Notes: generated from the sequence alone by a model not told the origin. A stretch of 64,000 bases of DNA from Chamaecrista fasciculata (GCA_003254925.1 QANZ01034120.1:8699-72698), one strand, 5' to 3'; positions 17,445-28,889 are shown, counted from the first letter of the stretch. Translations and numbers: made by a program.

Positions 17445-17965
17445 GCCAAAATATTAATTTGGTCCCTCGTGTTTGCTTAAAATTCTGTTTTGGTCTCTTA
17501 ATTTTTTCTGTTTCATTTTGGTCCCTCATGTTTGCTCAAAGTTCTGTTTTGGTCACTCAAGTTTTTTTGTCTGTTTTAGCCCCTTAAGTTTCTAAAAAGT
17601 TCCATTGTTAGTCCCTGACTCTTTTCTATCCAATTTTTCTATTGAAAAAAAAATATAACTTTCATCTTCCAACAATTTTGCTCTTTTATAAAAAGGAATG
17701 ACCTTAATATAAAAGAGCAAAATTATTGGAAGATCAAAGTTAATTTTTTTTCTTTTTTTTTTAACAAAAAAAGTGGATGGAGAAGAGTCATGGACTAACG
17801 GTAAAACTTCTTGGCTTGAGGGATCAAAACAGAACTTTGAAAAAATATGAGGGACCAAAACAAAACCTTGAGGAAACGTGAGAGACTAAAACCGAACGAA
17901 AAAAACTTGAAGAACTAAAATAGAAGTTTTAGTAAATATGTGAGACCAAAATAAGACTTTATCTT
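17445..17965. mobile_element. Foldback MITE of the TTTTGGTCCCT type
   Basis: The left half repeats TTTTGGTCCCTCATGTTTGC-like blocks. The right half carries their inverted complements (GAGGGACCAAAAC). A central palindrome surrounds about 17695, with CTTCCAACAATTTTGCTCTT facing its complement. No transposase frame is present. I could not fix a target duplication, so the borders are approximate. It lies just upstream of the STR6-like gene start. Confidence 0.7.
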
Positions 17966-19306
17966 TGTTTTTGTTACTTGTTTGGGTTAAATTAGACTGG
18001 ACCTAAAGTTCACTCCCAAGTAGACTACAGAATGGGCTAGGGAATAGGGAGTACTGGGATTTGAACATTTGTTGGGCTTTTTGGGTGATTTTCTCACTAT
18101 TTTTTGTTTGGCCATAAGAGGGGCAAAATGTATTTTTAAAAATATTAAAATAATATTGACGGAAAAAACAATTATGATTGAAAATAATATTTAAAAGTTT
18201 ATTCGTTGACATTGGGAAAAAGTAAATTGTTTTTTCAACACTCGTGATAGTAGCTTAATCATGTTTGCCTTATTTGATTGATTACAAACTTTTTATATTG
18301 TTAAACTTTTTCATCATTAATTTCTAAAATTTTTAATCAAATTCATTTTTAAAATTATGTATCTTAAAAGAAATTAGGGAACCAACTAACAAGTAGTCAC
18401 GATTCCCCAAACGTTTTGTTAGTTAAGAAAAAGGTTTAAATTCAAATATTTCCCTCGTGAGGGAAATTCAAAATTCAAATAAAATGTTAAAATTTGTCTT
18501 ATTATCAGATATGATAGGCGAGAATGGTGTGAAACAAGGGACGTAGGTTATACCTCACTTTCAATCCCACAGGCACCAGCCGGCTTAATTGGAGGGTAAA
18601 GCCTACCACGTGTTTAGACCTCACTTCCAGATTGTATTATCTATGGTAGGGTCCCTCTTTTTATTTCTTTAGCTGAAAATTTTAACTCTATATTATGGTC
18701 AACAGCTGTAACCGTAAACATTCAAAAATTTTGTTATATAATATATATATAAGAATTTGGGCGTACCATTAATGTGTATTTAAGGTACCCACACGAGATA
18801 CCAGTCACGAGTCACGATGACAAATTCAAAATCACGTTTATAGCAAATGTCACCTCTCTAAGATGCAATAAACCAAAAGGTGAAGTTAAAAGAATTCTCT
18901 GAGAAAAACAAATGATATTTTGGGCATAAATGAATTCTTCCCACTTCTATGAGACTTATGCGCTTCACCTTTTGCTTTTACACCCATGGTTTTTAACCAC
19001 CAGGAAACTACTTCTTTTCCAAAAAATGTGTACATGTGTGATTATTGTTTTTTAATTAATATTAAAAAATAATATGGATGAGATTAAAATAAAATATATT
19101 TATTCAGAATTATTTATATAATAATTGTGATAGATATTCGCCACAAAATCTCAACCACTTTGATCCTTTTTTAACATTAATTAATTAATCAACTTAATTA
19201 ATTAATCCATTAATAATAATAATATTTAATTATTATATATACATATAAGATCACATTTAACTGGTCCAATCCATCAAGGGTGGACTCATATCCCAACAAT
19301 ATATAT
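17966..19306. other. AT-rich intergenic stretch
   Basis: No gene is supported. There are TTAATTAATTAATTAA-like runs near 19175-19210 and T/A-rich low-complexity DNA. I see no structural element that explains it. Confidence 0.5.
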
Positions 19307-19813
19307 GAGGAAATATACTATTTGATCCCTCATTTTTTACCGAGTCAACGATTTGGTCCCTCATTTATAGAAATTGACTACTCAGTGCCTCATTTATCAT
19401 AATTGTGAATTATTTAGTCTCTCATTTATCATAATCGTGAACTATCAGACGTTAAATGTTTATATGACATTGTTAAATGCCACTTTGGCATACTAATCAC
19501 TTAAACCAACCAAATCGGACCAACAAACACAATTAAATCAGTCTAAAATTGAGTTAGACCGTGAAGCTTCCATAAGACATACATTATTGAATTATTCCTA
19601 AATGTCAAGCCTAGGTGATCTCAAATAGTTAAATATGTGACATTTAACATGTTACATGTACACTTAATGGTCAGTGTTGGTAACGGAGATAGGCTATAGG
19701 GACTAACGAGTTGACATTTATAATTTTTGAGGAACCAAATAGTCTATTTCAAAAATGAAGGGACCAAATAGTTAAAACTGTGAGAAATGAGGAACCAAAT
19801 AGTAAGTTTCCTC
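19307..19813. mobile_element. Foldback MITE, about 507 bp
   Basis: The left end GAGGAAATATACTATTTGAT and the right end, read in reverse as GAGGAAACTTACTATTTGGT, form imperfect inverted repeats. Inner blocks of TTTAGTCTCTCATTT and its complement extend the fold. No transposase is present and no clear target duplication was found, which suggests an older copy. It lies about 290 bp upstream of the small ORF at 20101. Confidence 0.7.
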
Positions 19814-20100
19814 CACATGTATAAATATATATATATATAGTGCCGCTGATTCGAATCAATGGACCGAAACCAAAACAGGGTGTAAATTTTCTGACGAGAC
19901 GTGTGCGCACTATATCCTTCCCTTACCCCCATCGTAACAACAAATATTCCCCTACACCCACAATCATGAAAAAAATAGAATGCCAGAGAGACTGAGAGAA
20001 ACAACGAGAAGGAACCAAAGACCAAAGTTGCTTTTAACAACTTTTTAAGTTCTAGCTTTTTAGTTCTCCCAAACACAGCCTTAACCCTGCACTTCACACT

Positions 20101-20394
20101 ATGGCCGCTGGTTGGTCCATGTCAGCTTTCCGGTGGCTAGACTTCGATTTCTCGGTTCGGTCGTCGGTGATCCGGTGGCCGGGGATCTTCGCTTCGTACA
20201 TCGTGCCGCCGTGGTTGGCGGCGACGGCGAGCTCCCGTTGGTCTCCGCGGCGGCTGATGGTGACGGGATGGTCGAACCTTCTTAGCCTCTCGATTGTGGA
20301 CGATTTCGTGTGGGGAATCGTCACCGCCTTCGAATCCGTCGCTCTCGTCTCCATGCTCTGCTTCTTCTTTTTGTTCTGTGGATGTACCATATGA
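20101..20394 (+). CDS. Small hydrophobic protein of unknown function
   Basis: A 97-codon frame starts ATGGCCGCTGGTTGGTCC. It is much richer in G+C than the surrounding DNA, as expected for a coding island. The product (MAAGWSMSAFRWLDFDFSVR...) has a hydrophobic stretch around residues 28-45 (PGIFASYIVPPWLAATA) and a strongly hydrophobic C-terminus (VALVSMLCFFFLFCGCTI), so it may be membrane-attached. A TATA-like run (TATAAATATATA) lies about 280 bp upstream, at 19821. The opposite strand is also open (20094-20402), a known side effect of GC-rich codons. I do not recognise the family; the plus frame is preferred because of its start context and hydrophobic pattern. Confidence 0.6.
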   Translation: MAAGWSMSAFRWLDFDFSVRSSVIRWPGIFASYIVPPWLAATASSRWSPRRLMVTGWSNLLSLSIVDDFVWGIVTAFESVALVSMLCFFFLFCGCTI

Positions 20395-22263
20395 ACATTC
20401 AATTTCTCGCTAACATTTTCTGGATCCAGACTCGTAGGAGAAGTAATTAATAGTCGCCGTCTTTGTTTACTGAACTGCTAGTTTATCAGATTCTGTTCGG
20501 CGGAGTCATCGATGCTGCTTGCGGAGAGAGAACGTAGAAGAAGAAGAAGAAGCGGCAAATGTCAGTCTGTTCCTGACGCGCGTGAATCATGTTCTAAACT
20601 CTGTTAATTCTTAATTAATTAATTAATTAATTAATTTCTGTTTCTTTCTGAGGTTTCCTCTCTTTTTTCTCCTTTAGGGTTCTGTTTCTTTATTCTATTT
20701 TATTTGTTTATTTCTGGTTGATTTGTTTGTTTGTGGCTTTGGCCTTTGTGCCTAGTGGGAAATTTTGAGATAGAGGTTCAGATTTTGGGGGTGTTCTTGT
20801 TTATGAGCTGCTGTAAACCAAGGTAATCTCAGGATTTCTGGGTTTTCCCGACGCATTATGCTGAATTTGGCGAGTTTGCTCTAATTTGAATATAGTATGA
20901 GTAGAAAATACTAGTGTCGGATGGCCACTTCTGTGTTTCTTTGTCGCTTACATTGCTTTCTTCCACCATTTTCTTCTTCCTTTTTCTTTCAACACTGCAC
21001 TCATAATGCACAGATCCAAATTGTCCTAAAATGTCGTGTTTGATTTCGAAGGGCAGCTCCAGGTTTTACTAATTTACTCTATCTCTCTGAGCGTGGACAT
21101 TAAAATTAATTTGTTAAAAACAGAATTCAAAAGGTATCTTGAATAAATATTTTGAAGAATATTTAATATATTATTTGGGTTTTGAACAGTTGCCTTTAAG
21201 ACTCAAATCATAATTTCCTTATGCATGCCTACTTCTGCAGCTGCATTGCTATTTACAGGTTACAAAACACTCAAAAGCTGATTTAAAGTAATTCGTGTTT
21301 CTGCTATTGGTGTTTTGTCGGAATAAAAGTTTTCTTTGCTGGCAAAAAAAAAACAAGAGGTAATGCTACAAAACTTTAGAGGGCTACAAGTCTCTTGTGA
21401 AAATTGGACCAGATTGGCCGGTTAAACCGTGAACCGACCAATAGTTCGGTCCCAGTGTGACATACAATTGTTCTGGTATAAAATTGGTTAAAAATCAAGA
21501 AAATTATCTTTAATTGGATGAGTTTTGGGTTGAACGGGTTCAATATTTTTTAAATCTTTTTTTTTTTAACTTTTTAAGATTAAAATAATGTTATTTTAAA
21601 AAAAAACTTTTTTCAAGTTTATATTATTAAGTTATTTAATAGTTTTTACTTTAATATTTAATCTTTTATCTTTATAGTTTTTACTTTTTTATTTAATTAA
21701 ATTTAAATTTAAAAAATTTATTATATTTTTTTAATATTTATTATTATATTTTTATTATATTAAATTAAATATATTATTTTTAATATATTTAATTATTAAC
21801 GGTCTGATCTTAGTTGGACCATAAAAACTTGAACCACTATATCATTCGATTTAATGGCCGATCCCGTTTTAAAAACTTTGCGCCTATAATACCTCATTCC
21901 CTAATTCTTTCTCTCTCCTTGTTTTATTTAACTTTTAAAAAATAAAATTAAAAAAAAAAACATCAAATCTAACAATACAAACTATGATGATCTAATGGTA
22001 GGAAATGGTGTTAGCTAGAGCAACAGGACTTTTTATACAGTAGGGTAGATCCAAATACTCAAATAGTCTATTTTTATAATTTGTCATATTGGTGTCAAAT
22101 TAATATTTGAAACAAAATTTTTGCATATACAAAATGCTACTTTATATACAATTTCGGTAGGGCCTTGTCTTCTTCCTTATACATATCCCGACTTATGAGA
22201 AATAATATCTTTAGTCAAATCAATCAAGCTTTGTTCCTCACGCACCAAAGTAACACTTTTTGG
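20395..22263. other. Possible 3' transcribed region followed by a MITE relic
   Basis: From 20395 to about 21340 the sequence has a T-rich, leader- or trailer-like composition that could belong to the transcript of the small ORF. It includes an AATT run at 20609-20634. From about 21390 to 21890 there is a degenerate element with facing GGTTAAACCGTGAACCG- and GGTCTGATC-like ends and an AT-rich core. No other gene is seen. Confidence 0.45.
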
Positions 22264-22910
22264 TAGGGTGAGCATCCGGGCGAGTTCGATCGAATTTGGG
22301 TGGGTTAGTCGGCTAGAGTATTAAGGAGTGGGTTCATTTTTGTCAACTCGAACCTGACCCATAACCCATATAACCCGATAATGTCGGGTTGCTTTCGAGA
22401 CGGGTTGGATCGGGTTAAAGTTCAATTTTAAAAAATTATAAAATTAAATTAATAAATATATATAAATACTTAATCTATATAATATATAGTGTATAATTTT
22501 TACTCAATCATTTTATAATATATAAATCATCACATATTGATTTTTTTAATTAATTTTTACTAAATATATTATTATATAAATAATTCTTACACAAAAAATT
22601 TGATATTATTTGTTATTAAATGAAATATTATTGATTTTAACTTTATAAATTATAAAATATTTGGATGAACAAAAAATATATACTTTTTTTCATTTTTATT
22701 ATTTTATAATAGAACAATTTTTATTTCTTTAAATTGTTTAATATAAAAATAAATTTTAGGTCGGGTTCGGGTTGAGTCGAGTTGAGTTGGGTTAACCCGA
22801 TCAAATCGACTTTTCTCTAAAATGGCCATCCGACACAATCCATATAGGAAATCCGACCCGACCGAACCCGATCAAAAGTGTCGGGTTAGACCCGATTTTG
22901 CACACCCCTA
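22264..22910. mobile_element. hAT-type non-autonomous element, 647 bp
   Basis: The ends TAGGGTGAGCAT and GCACACCCCTA are imperfect inverted repeats flanked by a perfect 8-bp duplication, CTTTTTGG (22256-22263 and 22911-22918). Both subterminal zones are built of GGGTT/AACCC-type short repeats (GGGTTCGGGTTGAGTCG near 22762) around an AT-rich core. There is no transposase. It belongs to the same broad class as the 117-bp element at 15726. Confidence 0.88.
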
Positions 22911-22918
22911 CTTTTTGG

Positions 22919-24427
22919 ATATGCTTTTGAATGAGTTATGATCGATATGGTAGATTATTAATTAATTTACTTATATAAATTAAAAGAGATCAATATACAT
23001 ATACAAAAATAATCACATCAAAGCCAATCCAATTAGTTTATTTTTATCAAAATAATTTTGTATTTATTTTTACTCGCTTAATAATCTTACTAATAAAAAT
23101 TGATTATGCCTTTTAGTTTGCGTCTCTACAATCTCCTGTTATAAACTAATTATTAAATGAAAGAAAATTGATCACTCAATGACACTCTGCTAGTTTTTGC
23201 TGCTACCATCCACTATTGGTAATTAAGAACCTGTTTGATTACCATCTCTAAAAAATATTTCTTTAAAATTGAAAAATTTAAAAATAAGTTTGATGATGTT
23301 GTTTTATATTTTTTTAGTTTTAAGATGAGAATCAAACAGGCCCGAAGTTATTATTATTTTTTTTTTTGTTGGAGTTCCTTGTTCTTGTGATATATGTAGA
23401 AAGAATCTCCTATTTTCTCCTATATAAGAATTTCTTATAACGGAAGGTAGAATTTTAACATTTTATCAAAACTCGTCTTGAATAATAGATATGAATAGTA
23501 TAATTGTCTGTTTGTTGATCTGATGAAAAAATTTTGTATTTCATTCGTATTTATTTTAGTTTTGATCCAATTAAAGTTTATTTGTTTTGAGAAATTGTTA
23601 AAAATTTCTTTGTATGTGCTGTTTAATTAGTAGAATGCCTTTTTTATTATTTCTGTATTTTATAGAGAGTATCGATATATTTGGTTAATCTGTGTATATT
23701 AGGAATATTTTTTTTGTTTGGGAGGATGTCAGATTGGAGAATTGGTTTTTTTTTGGACAAAGATTGTTACATAACTTTGTTCATATGATAAAAAATTGGA
23801 TGAATTATTGGGAGTTCGGTGTCATGTCAGTTTGGGAGAGCCCAGCCCAATAATGATATGATAAGCCCTTGGTGGAATATGAGACTTTGGTCTCGTACCA
23901 GTTTGGATTGGCGTACGAGTGAGTTATTATTTAATACTGATACTATTCTGTTTATATATTTTTATATCTCAAGCTTTATATTAATTTGCTGACATGATTT
24001 AATAAAAAAATCTCATAAAAAAAGCATTTAATTGCATATTAAAATTAAAATATTACTAAAATTAATGTTTGGTATTATATGAGTTTCAAAAACAAATTTG
24101 TGTATGGGCCTCTACGCTCATCTCGGGTTCACTATCTGGAATAGCATACTTCAATCAATGATATTATAGGCTTGATTAACTATCTTTCTCTTTTTTGTTA
24201 ATTAAAACATTTGAATTTGTTTTTGTAGTTAGTTTCAACTTTCAAGTGTAGGATTGGGTAAGTGTTATGACTTGTGAGTAATATATATGCATGTTTAGTC
24301 CCAAAAGAAAAAAGGTGTTTTTTATAAATAAAAAAAATTCAATTACAAAGTAAGTACTAAGTAGGGGTGTACATAGGTTGGATTTTAAATAAAAAATCAA
24401 TCCAACCCGATTAGGTCTTAATTATCA
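22919..24427. other. AT-rich intergenic stretch
   Basis: No gene is supported. There is a truncated TAGGGGTGTACATAGGTTGG end at about 24364, similar to the hAT MITE ends elsewhere in the window. A short inverted pair around 23225-23345 (GAACCTGTTTGATTACCATC facing GAGAATCAAACAGGCCC) looks like a small foldback relic. Confidence 0.5.
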
Positions 24428-24490
24428 TAAGATCATGCTTTGAGGTATTTAGATATTTTCATATTAAATGCAGTTTACTTGCATTCTCAC
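24428..24490 (+). repeat. Direct repeat flanking a Helitron end (left copy)
   Basis: About 55 bp starting AAGATCATGCTTTGAGGTAT recur at 25179-25232, immediately after the Helitron 3' terminus at 25172. The two copies differ at only a few bases. Confidence 0.8.
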
Positions 24491-25172
24491 TATTTAACTT
24501 GCCTTAGGAACTAACAAAGGTGTAAAGTGGTAAAGTATATGTTGATTTAGGATGCCAGATCATTTTGTGTTGAAAGCTACCGAGAAATCTCTTCTTCAAA
24601 TGCAGCTGATTCAACATCACCTAAATTTAAAGTTGTTATGGATGAGTTTGATGATACAGGTTTGGAAGATATGTTGACACCTCAACTGTCAACCTGCAGA
24701 CCAAAAAAGTAAATTAAGATTGAAAAAATTAATTAAGCAACATATGTAGATTTGATCACTTGGTATGTTGTTACTTTTGTTACATAAGTATTTTGTATTG
24801 CTGGGAGCAGATGACATGTTTTTTGGACTAAAAAATTCTGATGCCTATTAGTTTGGTGAACAATACACTCTAACTTTTAGTATTTTTGACTGTAATATAT
24901 TTATTTTGGATTGTAATATTACTATCTATCAAATATTGATGCAGTTTGTATAATCCTAATATAAGTAATGTAATTAGGTCTCAATTTGATGATAACATAA
25001 GTATTCATGTCTCATCCAATGACATTACTTATACATTTTCACTAATGATTTGATTAGTTAACAATACACTAATTTTCAGTGATTTTGTAGACATGAGCAG
25101 GTGACAAATGTCCACCTAATAATGTGATTCTGTAAATGAAAAATCCGTACAAACGCACGGGTCTCATACTAG
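24491..25172 (+). mobile_element. Helitron 3' part with CTAG end
   Basis: The right end is a textbook Helitron terminus: a stem CCGTAC/GCACGG (25145-25160) followed by GTCTCATACTAG and then T. Inside, around 24580-24715, is a short open stretch (EKSSSNAADSTSPKFKVVMD and MDEFDDTGLEDML) that could be the tail of the RPA-like protein carried by plant Helitrons; this is a tentative reading. The 5' end is not identified, so the left border given is a guess. Confidence 0.6.
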
Positions 25173-25232
25173 TTATCAAGATCATGCTTTGAGGTATTTA
25201 GATATTTTTGTATTAAATGCAGTTTATTTGGG

Positions 25233-25858
25233 AGAATAGTAATAATAACTAGAGGTGGATGAGAAGTGAGAGTGAGCATGATGGGCAATGCAACTTTACT
25301 TTCTGGAAGCCCAACAAAGCTGCACAACATACCACACCTTCGTGCTTCACTCATTCACTCACACATGAAAGCATGTTTCAACTATGAACTCGTCCAAATC
25401 ACTAATTTGCAATAATCAATAAAATTTAGGCTAAAATACACAGACATCCCCTGAGTTTTAGGTTGTGTTCACATAACATTCCTGAGTTTTCAATTTGTGC
25501 AAATAGGACCTCTGAGTTTTCAATTACGTGCAAATAACACCATTTTGTTAAACTTTTGTTTATTTAGTGAGGGTATAATAGTAATTTTATAAAAAAAATC
25601 TATGCTAAAGTCTTATTTTGATCCCTCAAGCTTGCTCAAAGTTTCGTTTTGATCCCTCAAATTTTGAAAAAGTTTTATCATTAATCCCCCATCCAATTTT
25701 TCCATTAAATAAAAGAAAAAAGTAGTTTACCTTCCCTAAAAGTTTTATTTTTTTTAATTAAGGTCTTTTTTTTAATAATATAACCAAAATATAAGAAAAA
25801 CTGAATAAACTAGGATTTGAAACAATTTTGCCCAAAAAATAACTCAACCAAATGCCCA
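25233..25858. other. Intergenic, remnants of foldback MITEs
   Basis: Around 25434-25550 there are three CCTGAGTTTT-type blocks, and at 25610-25720 TTTGATCCCTCAAG blocks like the left half of the element at 17445. No matching right arms were found, so these are half-elements. No gene. Confidence 0.55.
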
Positions 25859-25859
25859 A

Positions 25860-26245
25860 ATCGTCTCTTCTCCTTCTTCTTTTCTTCCTTCACTGCCGCC
25901 TACATGGATCCTTCAAACACCTTCTTCAATCGCGGCATGTCTCTTGTTGCCAAATCTGGCGTCTCGATCGGAAACCTCACTCACGCCTTCTACCTCCTCC
26001 ATTATGGCCACCTCTCTTTCCTCTTCATCGCTCCTCACTCTCCCAGTCTCCCTCGATCGTCGCCGCTGAAAACCTCCCACCCGCTGCCACCGCTTCCATC
26101 CCCACCTTCCACTGCGATTCTTGTATCGCCTTCGCCGCTTCCCACGGCCTAGCGGTTCGGGTCGTTGCGATTGAGGGCGAGGATGCAGAAATCGCGTTCC
26201 ACACAAGTGTCGCCCATGGCGCCAAGTCGTCGTCACTTCGATTGT
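25860..26245 (+). pseudogene. 4-hydroxyphenylpyruvate dioxygenase (HPPD) fragment
   Basis: The first part reads GMSLVAKSGVSIGNLTHAFY, LLHYGHLSFLFIAPHSPSL. The second part, in another frame, reads ATASIPTFHCDSCIAFAASH then GLAVRVVAIEGEDAEIAF. Together these match the N-terminal vicinal-oxygen-chelate half of plant HPPD, which turns 4-hydroxyphenylpyruvate into homogentisate for plastoquinone and tocopherol. One frameshift lies near 26045. The metal-binding C-terminal half is absent. The fragment is more GC-rich than its AT-rich surroundings, as expected for coding DNA. It has no introns, but the stretch may be a single exon in the parent. It is a broken capture or retro-copy next to a hairpin repeat array. 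The 165-codon minus frame over the same DNA is a shadow. Confidence 0.82.
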
Positions 26246-26390
26246 CCTCGATTTGAAGAAGAACGGTGCTTTGATTTGAAGAAGAAGTTGCTGTGATATA
26301 ATTTGAGGACAAGGTGTTCGAAGGATCAATGGCTGGAGGCAGTGAGGGAGGAAGAAGAGGGATGGTGCGGTTAAAGAAGTAAAAACAGTA

Positions 26391-27360
26391 GTGGCGCTAG
26401 GGAGCGCCACTCCGATTTTTTTTTTTAAATTTTATTTTACATTTTAAAATTAAGAAATTCGTTAATCTAAAAATTTAAACACTACACAGATCTTGATATA
26501 AAAATTTATAACTAATTAGGAAACATAAGAAATTGATAAAAAATATATTTTTAAAAAACATAAGTTAATGTGAATAAAAAACATCAGTTAATGTGAATAT
26601 CGCCCGTAAAATATCTTTTTAAAAAAACAATAGTGGTGCTAGGAAGCACCACACAGGGTATTTTTTAATTTTACAATTTAAAATTAAAAAATTAGTTAAT
26701 TTAAAAAATTAAATACTATACAAATTTTGATATAAAAAATTATAACTAATAAGGAAACATAAGAAATTGATAAAAAAAAACCTAAAATTCTTTAATAAAA
26801 AAAATACGAGTTAATGTGAATATGCGCCCGTAAAATATCTTTTAAAAAACAATAGTGGCATTAGGGAGCGCCACTCTGTTTTTTTTTATTTTATTTTACA
26901 ATTTAAAATTAAGAAATTCGTTAATCTAAAAAATTAAACACTATACAAATCTTGATATAAAAAAATTATAACTAATTAAGAAACATATGAAATTGATAAA
27001 AAAAAACCTAAAATTTTTTAATAAACAAAAAACACGAGTTAATCTTTATATGAGCTAGTAAAATATCTTTTAAAAAATACAGTAGTGGCGCTAGGGAGCG
27101 CCACTTCGGTAAATTTTTTATTTTATTTTACAATTTAAAATTAATAAATTCAATAATCTAAAAAATTAAACACTATACAGATCTTGATATAAAAAATTTA
27201 TAACTAATTAGGATACATATGAAATTGATAAAAAAAAAAACTAAAATCTTTTAATAAAAAAAAAAACTCAAGTTAATGTGAATATACTCCCGTAAAATAT
27301 CTTTTAAAAAAACAATAGTGGCGCTATGGAGCGCCACTTCGGTTTTTTTTTTTTTTTTTT
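26391..27360. repeat. Five-copy hairpin array, about 230-bp period
   Basis: A 20-bp hairpin, GTGGCGCTAGGGAGCGCCAC in its standard form, occurs at 26391, 26633, 26855, 27085 and 27318. Spacing is 222-242 bp. The spacers are diverged copies of one AT-rich unit (GTAAAATATCTTTTAAAAAA before each hairpin; ATTGATAAAAAA mid-unit). The second copy reads GTGGTGCT...AGCACCAC, so both stem arms changed together. The array ends in a T-run and an N at 27361. It is not a CRISPR: this is a plant nuclear sequence, the spacers are related to one another and no cas genes exist. Confidence 0.85.
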
Positions 27361-27361
27361 N

Positions 27362-28000
27362 ACATTTGAATTCATCTTAATTGGAGTTGAAATAAGAGAT
27401 ATATAACTAATTTTGCTCATTTGACTATGAAAAAATGACAATTTTTGAATTTCAAATTAGCATTATTTACTAGGACAAAAAATATTTATTTATAAAAAAT
27501 AACACATAACTAGAACTTATTGCAGTTCAATTTGAAAAATGAAATATATGTCTACATTTAATCATTGAAATCAAATAATATAACTTTAGAACTTATTTGA
27601 ACAAAATTACAAATATAAAAAAAGAAAGATAAAAGATTAAATTAAAATTTATTTCAAACATAAATATCAAAAAATACTTTTTGACTAATTTTTTATGTAT
27701 GACATCTCGAGTTTAAGACAAATTGAGTATATAATAAAGATTTTATTATTAGAATTAGTTTATTCTTTAAAGTGATCTCTAGATCTCAATTCTTCAAAAA
27801 GCAAAAGAAAAAAAAAGGCCAAGAAACGATATAATATGGTAAAAAAACGATATAGTAATATCTTTTGGTTTAGGACTTTTCTTCTTATTCTTTTTTTAAG
27901 GGTGTAGTACTTTTCTTTTAATCAAACGGTATAAATTTCTTCAAATAGCTATTGAGTGGGAGATATGAAAAATACTTACACTGCCTCTTCTTATTTATTT
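27362..28000. other. AT-rich stretch, no gene
   Basis: No coding signal is seen. The last 9 bp (27992-28000, TATTTATTT) are the left target duplication of the adjacent Mutator-type element. Confidence 0.5.
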
Positions 28001-28889
28001 GGCTTAAGTGCACTTTTGGTCCCAAAACTATGACAAAGGTTTCATTTTGGTCCCATAACTTTTTTTATTGCAATTTTGGTCCCATAACTATGATAAAGGT
28101 TTCATTTTGGTCCCATAAATTTTTTTGTTGCAATTTTAGTCCCATAACTTCTCAAAAGGTTCCACTGTTAGTCCCTTGGTGAATTCCATCCATATTTAGC
28201 CATTAAGTATGACGTAGTATAGTGACTAGGATCATGATGTGGCAAAATAAGATGAAATGGACTGAAATAGGATCTATATGCAACATATTAAAACTTATTT
28301 ATACTCAACTACAATATATACAAAGAGTGGTACTTCCTCTTCCTCGTCAGCCCAACGAGACTTTCTCTTCCTCGTTTCGCTTCCCGATTCGCTGTCGCCG
28401 CCACTTTGGTCGTTCGACTCTGGCTGAGGATCCCATCGACTTCGTCGGCGCCTCCTGCTTGAAGTCTCTTCTTCCCCACCAGGTTGGTCCCTATCAGTAC
28501 TACTCTTTGTATATTTTGTGGTTGGGTATAGATAAGTTTTAATATGTTTCATATAGATCCTATTTCAGTCCACTTCATCTTATTTTGCCACATCATGATC
28601 CTAGTTACTATGCCACGTCATACTTAACGGCTAAATATGGATGGAATTCACCAAGGGACTAACGATGGAACCTTTTGAGAAGTTATGGGACCAAAATTGC
28701 AACAAAAAAAGTTATGGGACCAAAATGAAACCTTTGTCATAGTTATGGGACCAAAATTGCAACAAAAAAAGTTATGGGACCAAAATGAAACCTTTGTCAT
28801 AGTTATGGGATCAAAATTGCAACAAAAAAAGTTATGGGACCAAAATGAAACCTTTGTCATAGTTATGGGACCAAAAGTGCACTTAAGCC
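28001..28889. mobile_element. Pack-MULE-like element with captured gene piece
   Basis: Long inverted arms (28001-28334 and 28496-28889) start GGCTTAAGTGCACTTTTGGT. A perfect 9-bp target duplication, TATTTATTT, lies at 27992-28000 and 28890-28898. Between the arms is 161 bp of GC-richer host-gene sequence (see the next entry). The right arm holds three near-identical 60-bp tandem copies (28681-28860); the left arm has fewer, which explains their unequal length. No transposase is present. Gene capture between Mutator TIRs with a 9-bp duplication defines a Pack-MULE. Confidence 0.9.
28334..28495 (-). pseudogene. Captured fragment of splicing factor 1-like gene
   Basis: On the minus strand one open frame reads [20 protein letters not shown] then [20 protein letters not shown] and SRWADEEE. 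I recognise this as the arginine/serine-rich N-terminal region of plant SF1 (branch-point-binding protein, At5g51300 type), with its paired SRWD and SRWAD motifs. SF1 binds the intron branch point early in splicing. Only about 50 codons are present, without the KH/QUA2 RNA-binding domain. The frame is open across the piece and into both arms (28295-28552). Identification is from memory of the family. Confidence 0.7.

Noticed and set aside
25913-26410. 165-codon minus-strand open frame
   Set aside because: It lies antisense to the HPPD fragment, is Arg/Ser-rich low-complexity and has no domain; the plus strand carries the recognisable homology.
26391-27340. Regular repeats with spacers, superficially CRISPR-like
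   Set aside because: The spacers are diverged copies of the same AT-rich unit and are about 210 bp long, the host is a plant, and no cas gene exists.
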